Source: Haemophilus sp. (GTDB lineage Bacteria > Pseudomonadota > Gammaproteobacteria > Enterobacterales > Pasteurellaceae). From it: a stretch of DNA of 64,000 bases. The notes beneath the pieces are model-generated. The model had not been told where the DNA came from. It saw nothing but the letters and a program-made list of their open reading frames with translations, and made no database searches. The stretch covers positions 192,615 to 256,614 of the forward strand of contig JAHZCD010000002.1 in NCBI GenBank assembly GCA_019423025.1. Reading direction: 5' to 3'. The translations under genes and the position numbers were made by a program. Below are positions 35,067-44,526 of the stretch, in pieces (the stretch's first letter is position 1; the number at the start of each line of letters is the position of its first letter).

Positions 35067-35564
35067 ATGTCTAAAACAGGTTCAGTCGCACCAAAAGAGC
35101 GAATTAATATTAAATATACTCCGGCTACAGAAGGTCAAACTGATGAAGTTGAATTACCGTTAAAACTTTTAGTTACTGGTGATTTTAAAGGTGCTGCAGA
35201 AGACTTAAGCCTTGAAGAAAGAGAGACGGTTTCTATTGATAAGCACAATTTTGATGCTGTAATGAAACAATCTAATTTGACGATTGATGTAGCGGTACCA
35301 AACCGCTTAGAAGAAAATGCCGAAAATCAAGATCTTGGTATTAGCCTAAAAATTGAAAGCATGGCAGATTTCTCACCTGATAATATTGCTAAACAAGTAC
35401 CACAATTAAACAAATTATTAGAGTTACGAGAAGCCCTTCTTGCATTAAAAGGGCCTATGGGGAACATCCCTGCATTTAGAAATAAATTGCAAGAGTTAAT
35501 TGCGGATCCAAATGCAAGAGAAGCATTGGAAAAAGAATTGGCTATCATTTTAGAAAAAGAATAA
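35067..35564 (+). CDS. tssB: T6SS contractile sheath small subunit TssB (VipA)
   Basis: 165 residues, the usual length. Forms the contractile sheath with TssC. Family features: the N-terminal GSVAPKERINIKY, PLKLLVTGDFKG near residue 33, and SMADFSPDNIAKQVPQL with LLELREALLALKG towards the C-terminus. AGAGGA ribosome site. First gene of the plus-strand tss operon, 12 bases ahead of tssC. Confidence 0.97.
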   Translation: MSKTGSVAPKERINIKYTPATEGQTDEVELPLKLLVTGDFKGAAEDLSLEERETVSIDKHNFDAVMKQSNLTIDVAVPNRLEENAENQDLGISLKIESMADFSPDNIAKQVPQLNKLLELREALLALKGPMGNIPAFRNKLQELIADPNAREALEKELAIILEKE

Positions 35565-35576
35565 GGGTAGTAGAGT

Positions 35577-37061
35577 ATGGTTACTAAGAATCAAACGGCA
35601 AAAGCTGAAAAGAATTCGCAAACAACAAGCTTGCTTGATCAGGTGATGGAACAGACACGTTTCAAGCCTGAAAATGAAGATTACAGTATTGCGCAACGAG
35701 GTATTGCAGAATTTATTTCTGAAATGTTGAAGTCTGATAGTGCAGATGCAGTTGTAAATAAGACACTTATTGATGAAATGATTGTTCGTCTTGATGAAAA
35801 GATTAGTCATCAAGTAGATGAAATTTTACATAATGATAAATTTCAAGAAATGGAGTCTGCTTGGCGCGGTTTAAAACTGCTTATTGATCGCACAGATTTC
35901 CGTGAAAACATTAAAATAGAAGTATTAAATGTAAGCAAAGAAGAATTGCTTGATGATTTTGAGTATGCCACTGATATCACTCAGAGCGGTTTATATAAAC
36001 ATGTTTATTCAGCAAACTATGGTCAATTTGGTGGAGAGCCAGTTGCCGCAATTGTTGGTAACTATACGTTTACGCCATCTGCACCTGATATTAAATTATT
36101 ACAATATATTTCATCTGTTGGTGCGATGTCCCATGCCCCATTTATTTCAGCTGCAGGCCCGGAGTTCTTTGGTCTAGATAGCTATGCGTCTTTATCTGAA
36201 ATTAAAGAAGTAAAAGATATTTTTGAGGGACCTCGCTATGCCAAATGGAGAGCTTTAAGAGAGTCAGAAGATTCAAAATATTTAGCATTAACAATGCCAC
36301 GTTTCTTGTCTCGTTTGCCTTACGATTCAATTGAAAATCCCGTTAAAACTTTCAATTACAATGAAGGAATTGATGGCAACCATAATAATTACTTATGGAG
36401 TAATGTTGCATTTTTGATGGCATCTAAAGTAACGGATAGTTTCGCTAAATATCGTTGGTGTCCGAATATTATTGGTCCACAAAGTGGTGGAACGGTTGAA
36501 GACTTACCTGTTCATTTGTTTGAATCATTTGGTCAGTTACAAGCGAAGATTCCAACAGAAGTATTAATTACCGATCGTAAAGAATTTGAATTAGCTGATG
36601 AAGGTTTTATTCCTTTAACTATGCGCAAAGGAAGCGATAATGCAGCATTCTTCTCCGCGAACTCTGTCCAAAAACCTAAAAAATTCCCAAATACGGAAGA
36701 AGGAAAAGCAGCAGAAACAAATTATAAATTAGGTACACAATTACCATATATGTTCATTGTGAACCGTTTAGCTCATTACTTAAAAGTATTACAACGTGAA
36801 CAAATTGGCTCGTGGAAAGAACGTCAAGATCTTGAACGTGAGTTAAATGTTTGGTTGAAACAGTATGTTTCAGATCAAGAGAACCCGCCAGCAGAAGTTC
36901 GTAGCCGTCGTCCATTACGTTCTGCAAAAGTTGAAGTATCAAGTGTTGCGGGAGAACCAGGTTGGTATAAAGTTTCTTTATCAGTTCGACCGCACTTTAA
37001 ATATATGGGGGCAAGTTTCGATCTTTCCCTTGTAGGTCGATTAGATATTGATAATAAATAA
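35577..37061 (+). CDS. tssC: T6SS contractile sheath large subunit TssC (VipB)
   Basis: 494 residues, standard for the family. Landmarks: ESAWRGLKLLIDRTDF near residue 90, GEPVAAIVGNYTF, MSHAPFISAAGPEFFGL, MPRFLSRLPY, and the C-terminal LSVRPHFKYMGASFDLSLVGRL (in parts). The only uptake-sequence core I found in the whole tss operon is at 36989-36998, encoding part of RPHF. Twelve bases separate it from tssE. Confidence 0.97.
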   Translation: MVTKNQTAKAEKNSQTTSLLDQVMEQTRFKPENEDYSIAQRGIAEFISEMLKSDSADAVVNKTLIDEMIVRLDEKISHQVDEILHNDKFQEMESAWRGLKLLIDRTDFRENIKIEVLNVSKEELLDDFEYATDITQSGLYKHVYSANYGQFGGEPVAAIVGNYTFTPSAPDIKLLQYISSVGAMSHAPFISAAGPEFFGLDSYASLSEIKEVKDIFEGPRYAKWRALRESEDSKYLALTMPRFLSRLPYDSIENPVKTFNYNEGIDGNHNNYLWSNVAFLMASKVTDSFAKYRWCPNIIGPQSGGTVEDLPVHLFESFGQLQAKIPTEVLITDRKEFELADEGFIPLTMRKGSDNAAFFSANSVQKPKKFPNTEEGKAAETNYKLGTQLPYMFIVNRLAHYLKVLQREQIGSWKERQDLERELNVWLKQYVSDQENPPAEVRSRRPLRSAKVEVSSVAGEPGWYKVSLSVRPHFKYMGASFDLSLVGRLDIDNK

Positions 37062-37072
37062 GTAGTTGTTTT

Positions 37073-37489
37073 ATGGGATTTTGGAACAGGATTAAAACTG
37101 CACCACAGAATACGGATGTCATTAAAAAGAAGACTGAAGCAGAAATTGTGAGTGATTTAATTCGTTCGATAAAAAGGAACATAGAATTAATACTTAATTC
37201 AAAAGAAGGGTGCACGTTATGTGCACCCGATTTTGGTTTAAAAGACTTTAATGATGCAACGGCAACAACAAAAAGTTTAAGTCAAACAATTGTTGCAAAT
37301 ATTCGGTCTAGTTTAGAGCGCTATGAGCCGAGAGTTCGTATTACAAGAATAGAATATATTCAGGATGTATATGATGTTCTTCAGCTTAACTTCCGTATAA
37401 CCTGTGTTGTATTATTAAAACAAAAAAATGAGTTAGCTGAATTAAACATTATTTTAGATAGTTCAAACAAGAAGTTTAGGGTTGTATAA
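37073..37489 (+). CDS. tssE: T6SS baseplate subunit TssE (gp25-like)
   Basis: 138 residues; homologue of phage T4 gp25, joining sheath and baseplate. The EAEIVSDLIRSIKRNIELIL helix is followed by LCAPDFGLKDF and RYEPRVRITRIEY, the most conserved baseplate phrase of the family. The stop is followed directly by the tssF ATG. Confidence 0.92.
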   Translation: MGFWNRIKTAPQNTDVIKKKTEAEIVSDLIRSIKRNIELILNSKEGCTLCAPDFGLKDFNDATATTKSLSQTIVANIRSSLERYEPRVRITRIEYIQDVYDVLQLNFRITCVVLLKQKNELAELNIILDSSNKKFRVV

Positions 37490-39241
37490 ATGTCTTTGAA
37501 AGAGTTTTTTAGAGCTGAGTTAGACTTTCTCAAAAGGGATGGGCAGCATTTTTCAAAGATTTATCCTCACTTATCTAGATTTCTATCTGATGAGATAGTT
37601 GATCCCGAAGCCGAGAGAATTATTGAATCTTTTGCTTTTTTAACTGCTCGCTTGAAAGAAAAAGTACAAGATAATTTACCTGAGATAACTCAATCAATGA
37701 TTCAACTTCTTTGGCCAAATTATTTGCGCCCTTTACCAAGTTGTGCAATTTTAAAATTTCAACCTAAAGAAAGAGCCATTACAACAAAACATGTTGTTCC
37801 TAAAGGAACGTTTGTTTCATCCAAACCTGTAGATGGTACAGCTTGCCAGTTTCAGACAACAATGGATGTCTCTGTTTATCCGCTTGTTTTAAATGATGTA
37901 AAAAGTGCATTAGGTAGTGAGTCCACAATCATTGAATTAGAGCTAGAGAATATCACAGATAGTGATTTTTCTTCTATACAGTGTGATGAATTATCATTTT
38001 ATTTATCAGGGAGCGATTACAGCGCTTTAACTTGTTATCAATGGATTTTTAATTATTTAACAAAAGTTTATATTAAATCAGAAGATGGTGTAATTAATTT
38101 ACCACTGGATGTTATTTCTTCTGTTGGTTTTAATAAAGATGAATCTTTGATTCCTTATCCAGATAATGCATTTGATGGGTATCGATTATTACAAGAGTTT
38201 TTCTTTTTTCCTAAAAAATTTTATTTCTTTAAGTTAAGAAATTTACATCTATATTTAAATCGATTAGGTAAGAAAAAATTTAAGTTATTTTTTGAGTTTA
38301 ATCGTTCTTTTCCTAAAGATCTAAAATTAACACGAGCAGATTTTTCCTTGTATTGTGTACCAGTAATTAATCTGTTTGAACATGATGCTATTCCATTGAA
38401 TTTTGATGGGAAAAAAGATTTATATCCAGTGATCCCTACAGGTTTTCATCGAGATCATTTTGAGATATTTGATATTAAGCGAGTTTCAGGTTCAAAGTTT
38501 TTAAAAGATACGGGTAATAAAATTTATATTTACCCAAAATTTGAATCATTTGTCCACAGCTCTTCCTCTGGAAGAAGTGGGTACTATAAATCAATTATTA
38601 AAGATAATATTGAAGAAACAGGTTATGATCATTTTATCTCTTTTATATCTGATTCGAATAAACTTTTAGATAGTTCCAGAGAGACAATATCTATAGATTT
38701 AGATTGTACAAATCATAATTTACCAGAGTTTTTAGGTATTGGTGATATTTGTGTACCATCACAAAATACACCGTCTTATATTGATTTTAAAAATATTACA
38801 TTGCCAATAAAAACGGTGAGAGCCGTTCTAGATGAATCGATTCATTGGAAGTTAGTTTCTAATCTTTCGCTTAACTATTTATCTTTAACAAAACTAGATG
38901 TTTTAAAGGAAATTTTGCTAACTTATGATTTTTCTGCAATGTATGATGTGCAAGCATTGAGACGAACAGAAAAACGTTTGTCAGGAATGGAGTCTATTAC
39001 GACTCGTCCAATTGATAAGGTTATAAAAGGTATTGTATATAGAGGTCAAAAATCAGTATTAAGAATAGATAGTAATAATTTTCTCTGTGAAGGGGAGTTA
39101 TTTTTATTTGGTTCGATTCTTGCTGAGTTCTTTAGATTATATGGCACGATAAATTCATTTCATCTTTTAGAAGTTATCAATACAAATAATAACGAGATAT
39201 TTAAATGGGAACAGAAAACCTCTCTTCAAAGAGTGATCTAA
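37490..39241 (+). CDS. tssF: T6SS baseplate subunit TssF
   Basis: 583 residues, typical of TssF (VasA/ImpG). N-terminal FFRAELDFLKRDGQHFSKIYPHLSRFL (shown in part), DPEAERIIESFAFLTARLKEK and LWPNYLRPLPSCAI are family phrases; the C-terminus has LFGSILAEFFRLYGTINSF. Very AT-rich. Overlaps tssG by 37 bases, so the two wedge subunits are probably co-translated. Confidence 0.95.
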   Translation: MSLKEFFRAELDFLKRDGQHFSKIYPHLSRFLSDEIVDPEAERIIESFAFLTARLKEKVQDNLPEITQSMIQLLWPNYLRPLPSCAILKFQPKERAITTKHVVPKGTFVSSKPVDGTACQFQTTMDVSVYPLVLNDVKSALGSESTIIELELENITDSDFSSIQCDELSFYLSGSDYSALTCYQWIFNYLTKVYIKSEDGVINLPLDVISSVGFNKDESLIPYPDNAFDGYRLLQEFFFFPKKFYFFKLRNLHLYLNRLGKKKFKLFFEFNRSFPKDLKLTRADFSLYCVPVINLFEHDAIPLNFDGKKDLYPVIPTGFHRDHFEIFDIKRVSGSKFLKDTGNKIYIYPKFESFVHSSSSGRSGYYKSIIKDNIEETGYDHFISFISDSNKLLDSSRETISIDLDCTNHNLPEFLGIGDICVPSQNTPSYIDFKNITLPIKTVRAVLDESIHWKLVSNLSLNYLSLTKLDVLKEILLTYDFSAMYDVQALRRTEKRLSGMESITTRPIDKVIKGIVYRGQKSVLRIDSNNFLCEGELFLFGSILAEFFRLYGTINSFHLLEVINTNNNEIFKWEQKTSLQRVI

Positions 39242-40203
39242 TTCAATTTAGCTTCCATCAGCTTATAGAAACAATAGCTGATGCATCGTCAATGAGCCTA
39301 GATGAATTAGAAAATACTCTAGTTGAAGAATCAATATTCCGTTTCTTTAGTAACCCTAAAATTAACTTTCCTGTTGGGGATATTGAGCAGCTCGTTATTC
39401 AAGATGAAGAAGGGAAAAGAATATTTCAAATTTTTGTTAACTTTTTAGGATTACAAGGTGCATCAGGCCCACTTCCTGGAAGTGTTTTGGATGAAATTGC
39501 AGAGGCATCGTATGAGAATGAATCTATTCAAGCAAAATATTTAGATTTCTTTAATCATCACTTGCTTACAATATTTCATCAAATTTGGAGAAAGTATAAA
39601 TATTATATACGGTTTAAATCTGATTATTCAGATGACTATTCTCGGGATATTCTAAATATTTTGGGATTGTCTAAGGATTTTATTGAATTCTCTCATCTAA
39701 ATTGGAGTAAAATTTTTTATTATATTGGTCTTATACAATCGGGTATAAGAACTCCGCAGATACTAACTGATATTATTCGGTACTATTTTGATTTGGATGA
39801 TGTTTCGATTGAAGAGCATGTAAGACAACTTGTTGAAATAGAAAGCGAGCAAAAAAATAAACTTGGTATGCAGAATATGATGTTAGGTAATAATTTTATT
39901 TCAGGTGACAAGATTGAATCATTTTCAAATAAGTTTAGAGTTAATATTGATAATCTGAAATTAAATGAGTTTTACCAATTTTTGCCAAATACTGAAAAAT
40001 ATAAACATCTTCAAGAATTGATTCGCTTTCTATTAAAAGATCCACTGCCTTATGATATTTCATTAGGTCTACATCCGGATACGCAATCAACCTTTATTTT
40101 GGGAAAGGATAATTCAAGTTGGCTAGGATGGACGACATTGATTAATGCAGATTCAACAAGCGCTCATACTTTAAACCAGGTGATCATTGAAGGAGCGGTA
40201 TAA
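39205..40203 (+). CDS. tssG: T6SS baseplate subunit TssG
   Basis: 332 residues, TssG (VasB/ImpH) family. IRFRxxP-type phrases are weakened, but EESIFRFFSNPKINFPVGDIEQL (in part), LGLQGASGPLPG and YFDLDDVSIEEHV place it. C-terminus SSWLGWTTLI is a variant of the GxxxWLG end of TssG. Starts inside tssF; the next gene begins right after the stop. Confidence 0.93.
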   Translation: MGTENLSSKSDLIQFSFHQLIETIADASSMSLDELENTLVEESIFRFFSNPKINFPVGDIEQLVIQDEEGKRIFQIFVNFLGLQGASGPLPGSVLDEIAEASYENESIQAKYLDFFNHHLLTIFHQIWRKYKYYIRFKSDYSDDYSRDILNILGLSKDFIEFSHLNWSKIFYYIGLIQSGIRTPQILTDIIRYYFDLDDVSIEEHVRQLVEIESEQKNKLGMQNMMLGNNFISGDKIESFSNKFRVNIDNLKLNEFYQFLPNTEKYKHLQELIRFLLKDPLPYDISLGLHPDTQSTFILGKDNSSWLGWTTLINADSTSAHTLNQVIIEGAV

Positions 40204-40983
40204 GTGCATAAACTTTTATTGATGGTAACCGATGCGTTTATGCTCGAAAGAGGAACATTACCTTATTGCTATTTTGATTTAGCTGGTGGTTTAGTGGGAT
40301 CTGCATCAAATGTAAATTGGAAAATAGATAATTGGAAGGATGAAATTTCTGATATTGAGTTTGAAATAAAGTATTATAATGCCGATTTCTGTTTAATAGC
40401 TCATAGTAACAAGCTTTTTATTAATGGAACAACGAGTGCTCTTCCCATGGGGGGAATTATCAAATTAAATGATAATGATCTCATTTCTCTGTGCAATTAT
40501 AAGATTAGAGCTAAGATTTTTACTAATGAAGCAGAGATGGTTACTTTACAAGATGAATTATCTTATTTATTAAATAAACAAACGGATAATACAATCTTAA
40601 ATTTAGGACATTCTCAGCAATATCATTATGATTTTGAGAAAGAGAGCATTAATCAAGATTTACTTGAATTAAAAGCAAATGATACGAATTTAGACCCTTT
40701 ATTGGCATTAAAAGTAGATGATGAGCCTTCTTCAGAGTTAATGAATGCGATGCCTCATCAATGTGAGTCTACAGAATATAAATTTTTTAATCCTCATATT
40801 CATAGTGTGTTGGAATACTATACCCCGTTGGATGTTAATGAGTCACCAAATGAGTTAGTAAAGTCGATATCTACAATTGAATATGAAAAAATACAGAATT
40901 CTGTATCAACTTTAAAAGATAAAGATGATGCAAAGTCAAAACAAGTGGAGCCTATTTTAGATCCTCTATTTTTTATTAAATAA
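40204..40983 (+). CDS. T6SS FHA-like protein with degenerate phosphopeptide-binding site
   Basis: 259 residues starting at GTG 40204, directly after the tssG stop. The first 110 residues look like the FHA beta-sandwich of TagH/Fha proteins (GGLVGSASNVNWKID; LFINGTTSALPMGG; IIKLNDNDLISL). However the expected GR and SRxH residues are replaced (GS; ISDIEF), so phosphothreonine binding is doubtful. The remaining 150 residues are acidic, low in hydrophobics and unrecognised. In other systems Fha is phosphorylated by PpkA and activates the T6SS; no kinase gene is seen here. Could instead be a structural remnant or a divergent scaffold. Confidence 0.72.
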   Translation: MHKLLLMVTDAFMLERGTLPYCYFDLAGGLVGSASNVNWKIDNWKDEISDIEFEIKYYNADFCLIAHSNKLFINGTTSALPMGGIIKLNDNDLISLCNYKIRAKIFTNEAEMVTLQDELSYLLNKQTDNTILNLGHSQQYHYDFEKESINQDLLELKANDTNLDPLLALKVDDEPSSELMNAMPHQCESTEYKFFNPHIHSVLEYYTPLDVNESPNELVKSISTIEYEKIQNSVSTLKDKDDAKSKQVEPILDPLFFIK

Positions 40984-40996
40984 CTAAGGAAATCTT

Positions 40997-41677
40997 ATGA
41001 AATTAAAATCTTTATTTATGTTTACTGCTGTTGCATTAACTGTGGCGGGATGCTCTTCAGATAATGGACCGAGTGTTAATCCACGTTTAGTAAAACCATC
41101 GACTTATTCACTTTCTATTTACGCAACGGATCGTGCAAATATTAACGTTTATTCTCCAAAAGATGATGCTATTGCTGTAGTAAGTGATGAAGCTGCAGCA
41201 GAGTTCGAAGATTTAGATGCTTTAAAACCTCAAGCTAAACGTCCAATGACAGCTCATGAATACAAAAAAAATGCGACAGCCAATAGTACCAATTCCGATA
41301 AGCAAATTATTGAGCAGGAAAATGGAAAGGCTGATGCTAGAGCAACCCCTGTCATGTTAAAAGTTTTCCAATTAACGGATAAGTCGCTATTTTTAAGTAG
41401 TACATATGATGATTTTCGTGGTAATGATTTCACTGAATCATTGGGCAAAACATATGTTTCAAATATTGATTTAATTATTGCACCGAATCAGTTCAGATTT
41501 GTGGATTCAGAAGAAATGAATGAAAAAACTCATTATATTGGAGTTGTAGCTCTTTTTAATGGTTATGAAAACCGCAAATGGAAAGGTATTGTACAGGTCA
41601 AACCTAAAGGTGGGGAAAGTTATCCACTGTTAATTCGTGTGTTAGACTCTAAAGTTGAAATTTTTAAGGATAATTAA
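40997..41677 (+). CDS. tssJ: T6SS outer-membrane lipoprotein TssJ
   Basis: 226 residues with a lipoprotein signal (LFMFTAVALTVAGC, lipidated cysteine at residue 19). TssJ holds the TssLM membrane complex at the outer membrane. The C-terminal half matches TssJ: ATPVMLKVFQLTDKSLFLSSTYDDF (in part) and PNQFRFVDSEEMNEKTHYIGVVALF. It is longer than usual because of a polar insert (residues about 60-115, rich in Ala, Asp, Lys, Asn) before the core domain. Three bases separate it from tssK. Confidence 0.92.
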   Translation: MKLKSLFMFTAVALTVAGCSSDNGPSVNPRLVKPSTYSLSIYATDRANINVYSPKDDAIAVVSDEAAAEFEDLDALKPQAKRPMTAHEYKKNATANSTNSDKQIIEQENGKADARATPVMLKVFQLTDKSLFLSSTYDDFRGNDFTESLGKTYVSNIDLIIAPNQFRFVDSEEMNEKTHYIGVVALFNGYENRKWKGIVQVKPKGGESYPLLIRVLDSKVEIFKDN

Positions 41678-41680
41678 TCC

Positions 41681-43027
41681 ATGTCTTTATCAAATCGTGT
41701 TTTGTGGAAAGAAGGCCTATTCATTAGGCCTCAACATTTTCAGCAAGAAAGCCGTTTTTTAACATCACAACTGAAGCAAGTTATTGATATCTCGGCTTAT
41801 AATCTAGGTTTTGAGAAAATTGCTTTTGATCAACAGCAGCTTTCTTTTGGAAAGTTTGGCATTACGGAATGCAAAGGTGTGATGCCAGATGGAACACTTT
41901 TTGATTTACCTTTAACAGATAGTTTACCTTCTCCAATTGCTGTAACTAGCAATCTTGTCGGTGAAACGATTTATCTTTGTTTGCCTATTGTTACAAATGG
42001 AGAAGGTGAAATTAAATATTCATCAAGTAATTCAGATTCAATGGATTTCCGAAGTGAAATTGTTTTTACTGAAGTGAAAGACTCTCATAGTGAAAGTGGA
42101 AACTATACTCAGCTTGAGTTGTTGAAAAATCAATATTTTCTAAAATCTTCATTAGATGATTTAAGTAATTATGTTTCTTTACCCATTGCAAAGATCAAGG
42201 ATATTACATTAGAGCATCAAGTTATATTAGATGAAGCATTTTATCCTATGTCATTGCATATTAATGCAATGCCGGTCTTCATGAAAAAATTAGCAGAGTT
42301 ATCTGATTTAGTTTCATTACGAGCACAAAACATTGTGAGCAGAATTGGGCGTCCAGAACAATCTGGTGTAGCTGATGTTAATGATTTCCTTATGCTTTTA
42401 AGCCTTAATAGAGTTTCACCATTAATAAAAAGCATTGTGAAATTAGGTAAAGTACATCCTTTATCTGTTTATGAATTACTTGCTTCATTACGTAGCGAGC
42501 TGACTACTTTTGTTTTGAAAGAACGATTTTCAGAAACTTTTTATGATTATCTTCATGAAAATCCAGCGACTTCTTTAGAGCCCTTATTTAATGATATTAA
42601 GTCCTATTTAAGTATCGTGACAAATACAAAAGTTGTACCATTGCCAGTTGTTGCTCGTCAATATGGAATTTATACGGCTCAGGTTAATGATGCATCACTT
42701 TATTCTACAGCTGAATTTATCATTGCTGTAAAAGCTCATTTACAACCAGAATTATTAAAGAATCAGTTTATTCAACAAACTAAGATATCAAGTATCGAGC
42801 AAATCAATCAACTTGTTCATTTACAATTGCCTGGTGTTCCTGTGAGTGCTCTACCTGTAGCTCCTCGATATTTGCCTTACCATTCTGGTTTTATGTATTT
42901 CCAATTAGATAAAACATCGCCATATTGGGAGAATTTGCTGACTTCATCTGGATTTGGTTTCCATATTACAGGAAATTATCCAGGATTAGAGATTGAGTTT
43001 TGGGCTATTCGTGGAGATTTAGCATAA
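41681..43027 (+). CDS. tssK: T6SS baseplate subunit TssK
   Basis: 448 residues; links baseplate to the membrane complex. The N-terminal VLWKEGLFIRPQHFQQ is diagnostic. FYPMSLHINAMP and the C-terminal VSALPVAPRYLPYHSGFMYFQLD (in part) also fit. Stop and tssL start overlap as TAATG. Confidence 0.96.
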   Translation: MSLSNRVLWKEGLFIRPQHFQQESRFLTSQLKQVIDISAYNLGFEKIAFDQQQLSFGKFGITECKGVMPDGTLFDLPLTDSLPSPIAVTSNLVGETIYLCLPIVTNGEGEIKYSSSNSDSMDFRSEIVFTEVKDSHSESGNYTQLELLKNQYFLKSSLDDLSNYVSLPIAKIKDITLEHQVILDEAFYPMSLHINAMPVFMKKLAELSDLVSLRAQNIVSRIGRPEQSGVADVNDFLMLLSLNRVSPLIKSIVKLGKVHPLSVYELLASLRSELTTFVLKERFSETFYDYLHENPATSLEPLFNDIKSYLSIVTNTKVVPLPVVARQYGIYTAQVNDASLYSTAEFIIAVKAHLQPELLKNQFIQQTKISSIEQINQLVHLQLPGVPVSALPVAPRYLPYHSGFMYFQLDKTSPYWENLLTSSGFGFHITGNYPGLEIEFWAIRGDLA

Positions 43028-43872
43028 TGAATAATAGAGAGTTGTTGAATACATATAATTCATCAATTGATATGCCTTCAGATCGAGTTTTCATTACAAA
43101 TAATGTGCCAGTAATTAATGAAAAAACTGATCTTCTTTATGAGCAAGTTGGAAATGTTGATTTTGATATTGATTATGACTTTCAATTACAAACCCACTCC
43201 TACAATGCCTTAGTTGAATTGGCAAACCCACTATTAGCGACAGCTCTTAGACTAAGAAAATTATCGTCCATAGAGGACATCGGAAGTTTATATACTAGAA
43301 TGCAAAATGAAATCATGGCATTGAGTGAAAAAGTAAAAGAATTGAACTATGACAGTGCATTCCAGCTTTCATTCCGATATTGTGTGTGTACATTTATTGA
43401 TGAAATGGTGATGGCAACGCCTTGGGGAAGCTCTTCAGTTTGGGGGCAGCGTTCTTTACTTGCTCATTTTCATAATGAAACATGGGGTGGAGAAAAGTTT
43501 TACTCGATCTTATCAAGAACGATGCTTGAACCTGAAAAATATCATGAATTGCTCGAATTTATGTACATTTGTTTAGCTCTTGGATTTAAAGGACAGTATG
43601 CCCTTAGTCCACATGGTCAAGAAAATATTCAGAATATTTTAATTAAATTACAAAAAACACTGAGACCATTACGTGGGTATGATTATCAGAGAAATCAGCA
43701 AATGCATCTTTACAAAAGTGATTATACGGTAAAGAAACCATTGTCATTAAACCGTGTTGCATGGGGAACATTATTTGCTTTTGCGTTAATTTATTTCTTA
43801 TATAGTATGTTCTTGGATTCATATTCAACTGAGATTATTAATAATATAAACGACATTATTAATAATATGTAG
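43027..43872 (+). CDS. tssL: T6SS membrane-complex subunit TssL (DotU-like)
   Basis: 281 residues from ATG 43027, which overlaps the tssK stop (TAATG); an in-frame ATG at 43000 lies inside tssK and is rejected. Cytoplasmic DotU domain (NPLLATALRLRKL; FRYCVCTFIDEMVMATPWGSSSVW in parts; FYSILSRTM; YICLALGFKGQYAL) and a single C-terminal membrane segment (WGTLFAFALIYFLYSMFL). No OmpA-type peptidoglycan-binding extension. Confidence 0.96.
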   Translation: MNNRELLNTYNSSIDMPSDRVFITNNVPVINEKTDLLYEQVGNVDFDIDYDFQLQTHSYNALVELANPLLATALRLRKLSSIEDIGSLYTRMQNEIMALSEKVKELNYDSAFQLSFRYCVCTFIDEMVMATPWGSSSVWGQRSLLAHFHNETWGGEKFYSILSRTMLEPEKYHELLEFMYICLALGFKGQYALSPHGQENIQNILIKLQKTLRPLRGYDYQRNQQMHLYKSDYTVKKPLSLNRVAWGTLFAFALIYFLYSMFLDSYSTEIINNINDIINNM

Positions 43873-43889
43873 TAATGAGGGATTTTGCT

Positions 43890-44525
43890 ATGGCACCGCG
43901 TCTTTCTTTTGTATGTAAAGCGACGTTTGCTTTTTTCTTATCTATCTATTCTTTGAATACTTTATCTGAAGAACGATTGGATAAAGCAGAGCAATGTGTA
44001 TCGATTAAATCTAATATTAATCGTCTTGCATGTTTCGATAGAGTATTTAATACACCTGTTAGAGAACAAATGATAGATGAACGAGCGGTCAGTAATCTTG
44101 TTCCTAAATTAGTTGGTGATATTTTTACATTAGCGAAAGTTGATGGGCGAGATGCTTGGGCTGAAAATAATTTAGAACTTGCTTTATTAAGTAATGACGG
44201 AAATGCCTCAATATATGTTGCTTGCAAAGACAATATCACAAGATTCCAAATTGCATTAGATAAACCCGTTAAACATAATTTACTGAATGTTCATATTGCC
44301 AATAACGATACAAATCATACTGCATCTAAAATTGATTGGCAGAGTGCCGAACGAGGTTATTTGCTAGATGCTGGACGAGGGCTTTATGCAATACAACAAT
44401 TAAAATCAATCTTATATATTGATACTTTTTCAGTTTCTCTTCCTCAAGAAGAGCGTCAGTTTATTTTCAAAAATAACGGACTTGCATCTCAAGTTGCGCC
44501 AATAAGAAAAGAATGTGGTTGGTAA
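43890..44525 (+). CDS. T6SS-associated periplasmic protein, TagO/VasI-like
   Basis: 211 residues from ATG 43890, chosen because GAGGGA precedes it and it starts a normal signal peptide (FVCKATFAFFLSIYSL). An ATG at 43875, three bases after tssL, is the alternative. The mature N-terminus has AEQCVSIKSNINRLACFDRVF, the paired-cysteine pattern of the VasI/TagO family. It lies between tssL and tssA. Function in the family is not well defined; it is an accessory of some T6SS clusters. Confidence 0.75.
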   Translation: MAPRLSFVCKATFAFFLSIYSLNTLSEERLDKAEQCVSIKSNINRLACFDRVFNTPVREQMIDERAVSNLVPKLVGDIFTLAKVDGRDAWAENNLELALLSNDGNASIYVACKDNITRFQIALDKPVKHNLLNVHIANNDTNHTASKIDWQSAERGYLLDAGRGLYAIQQLKSILYIDTFSVSLPQEERQFIFKNNGLASQVAPIRKECGW

Positions 44526-44526
44526 A

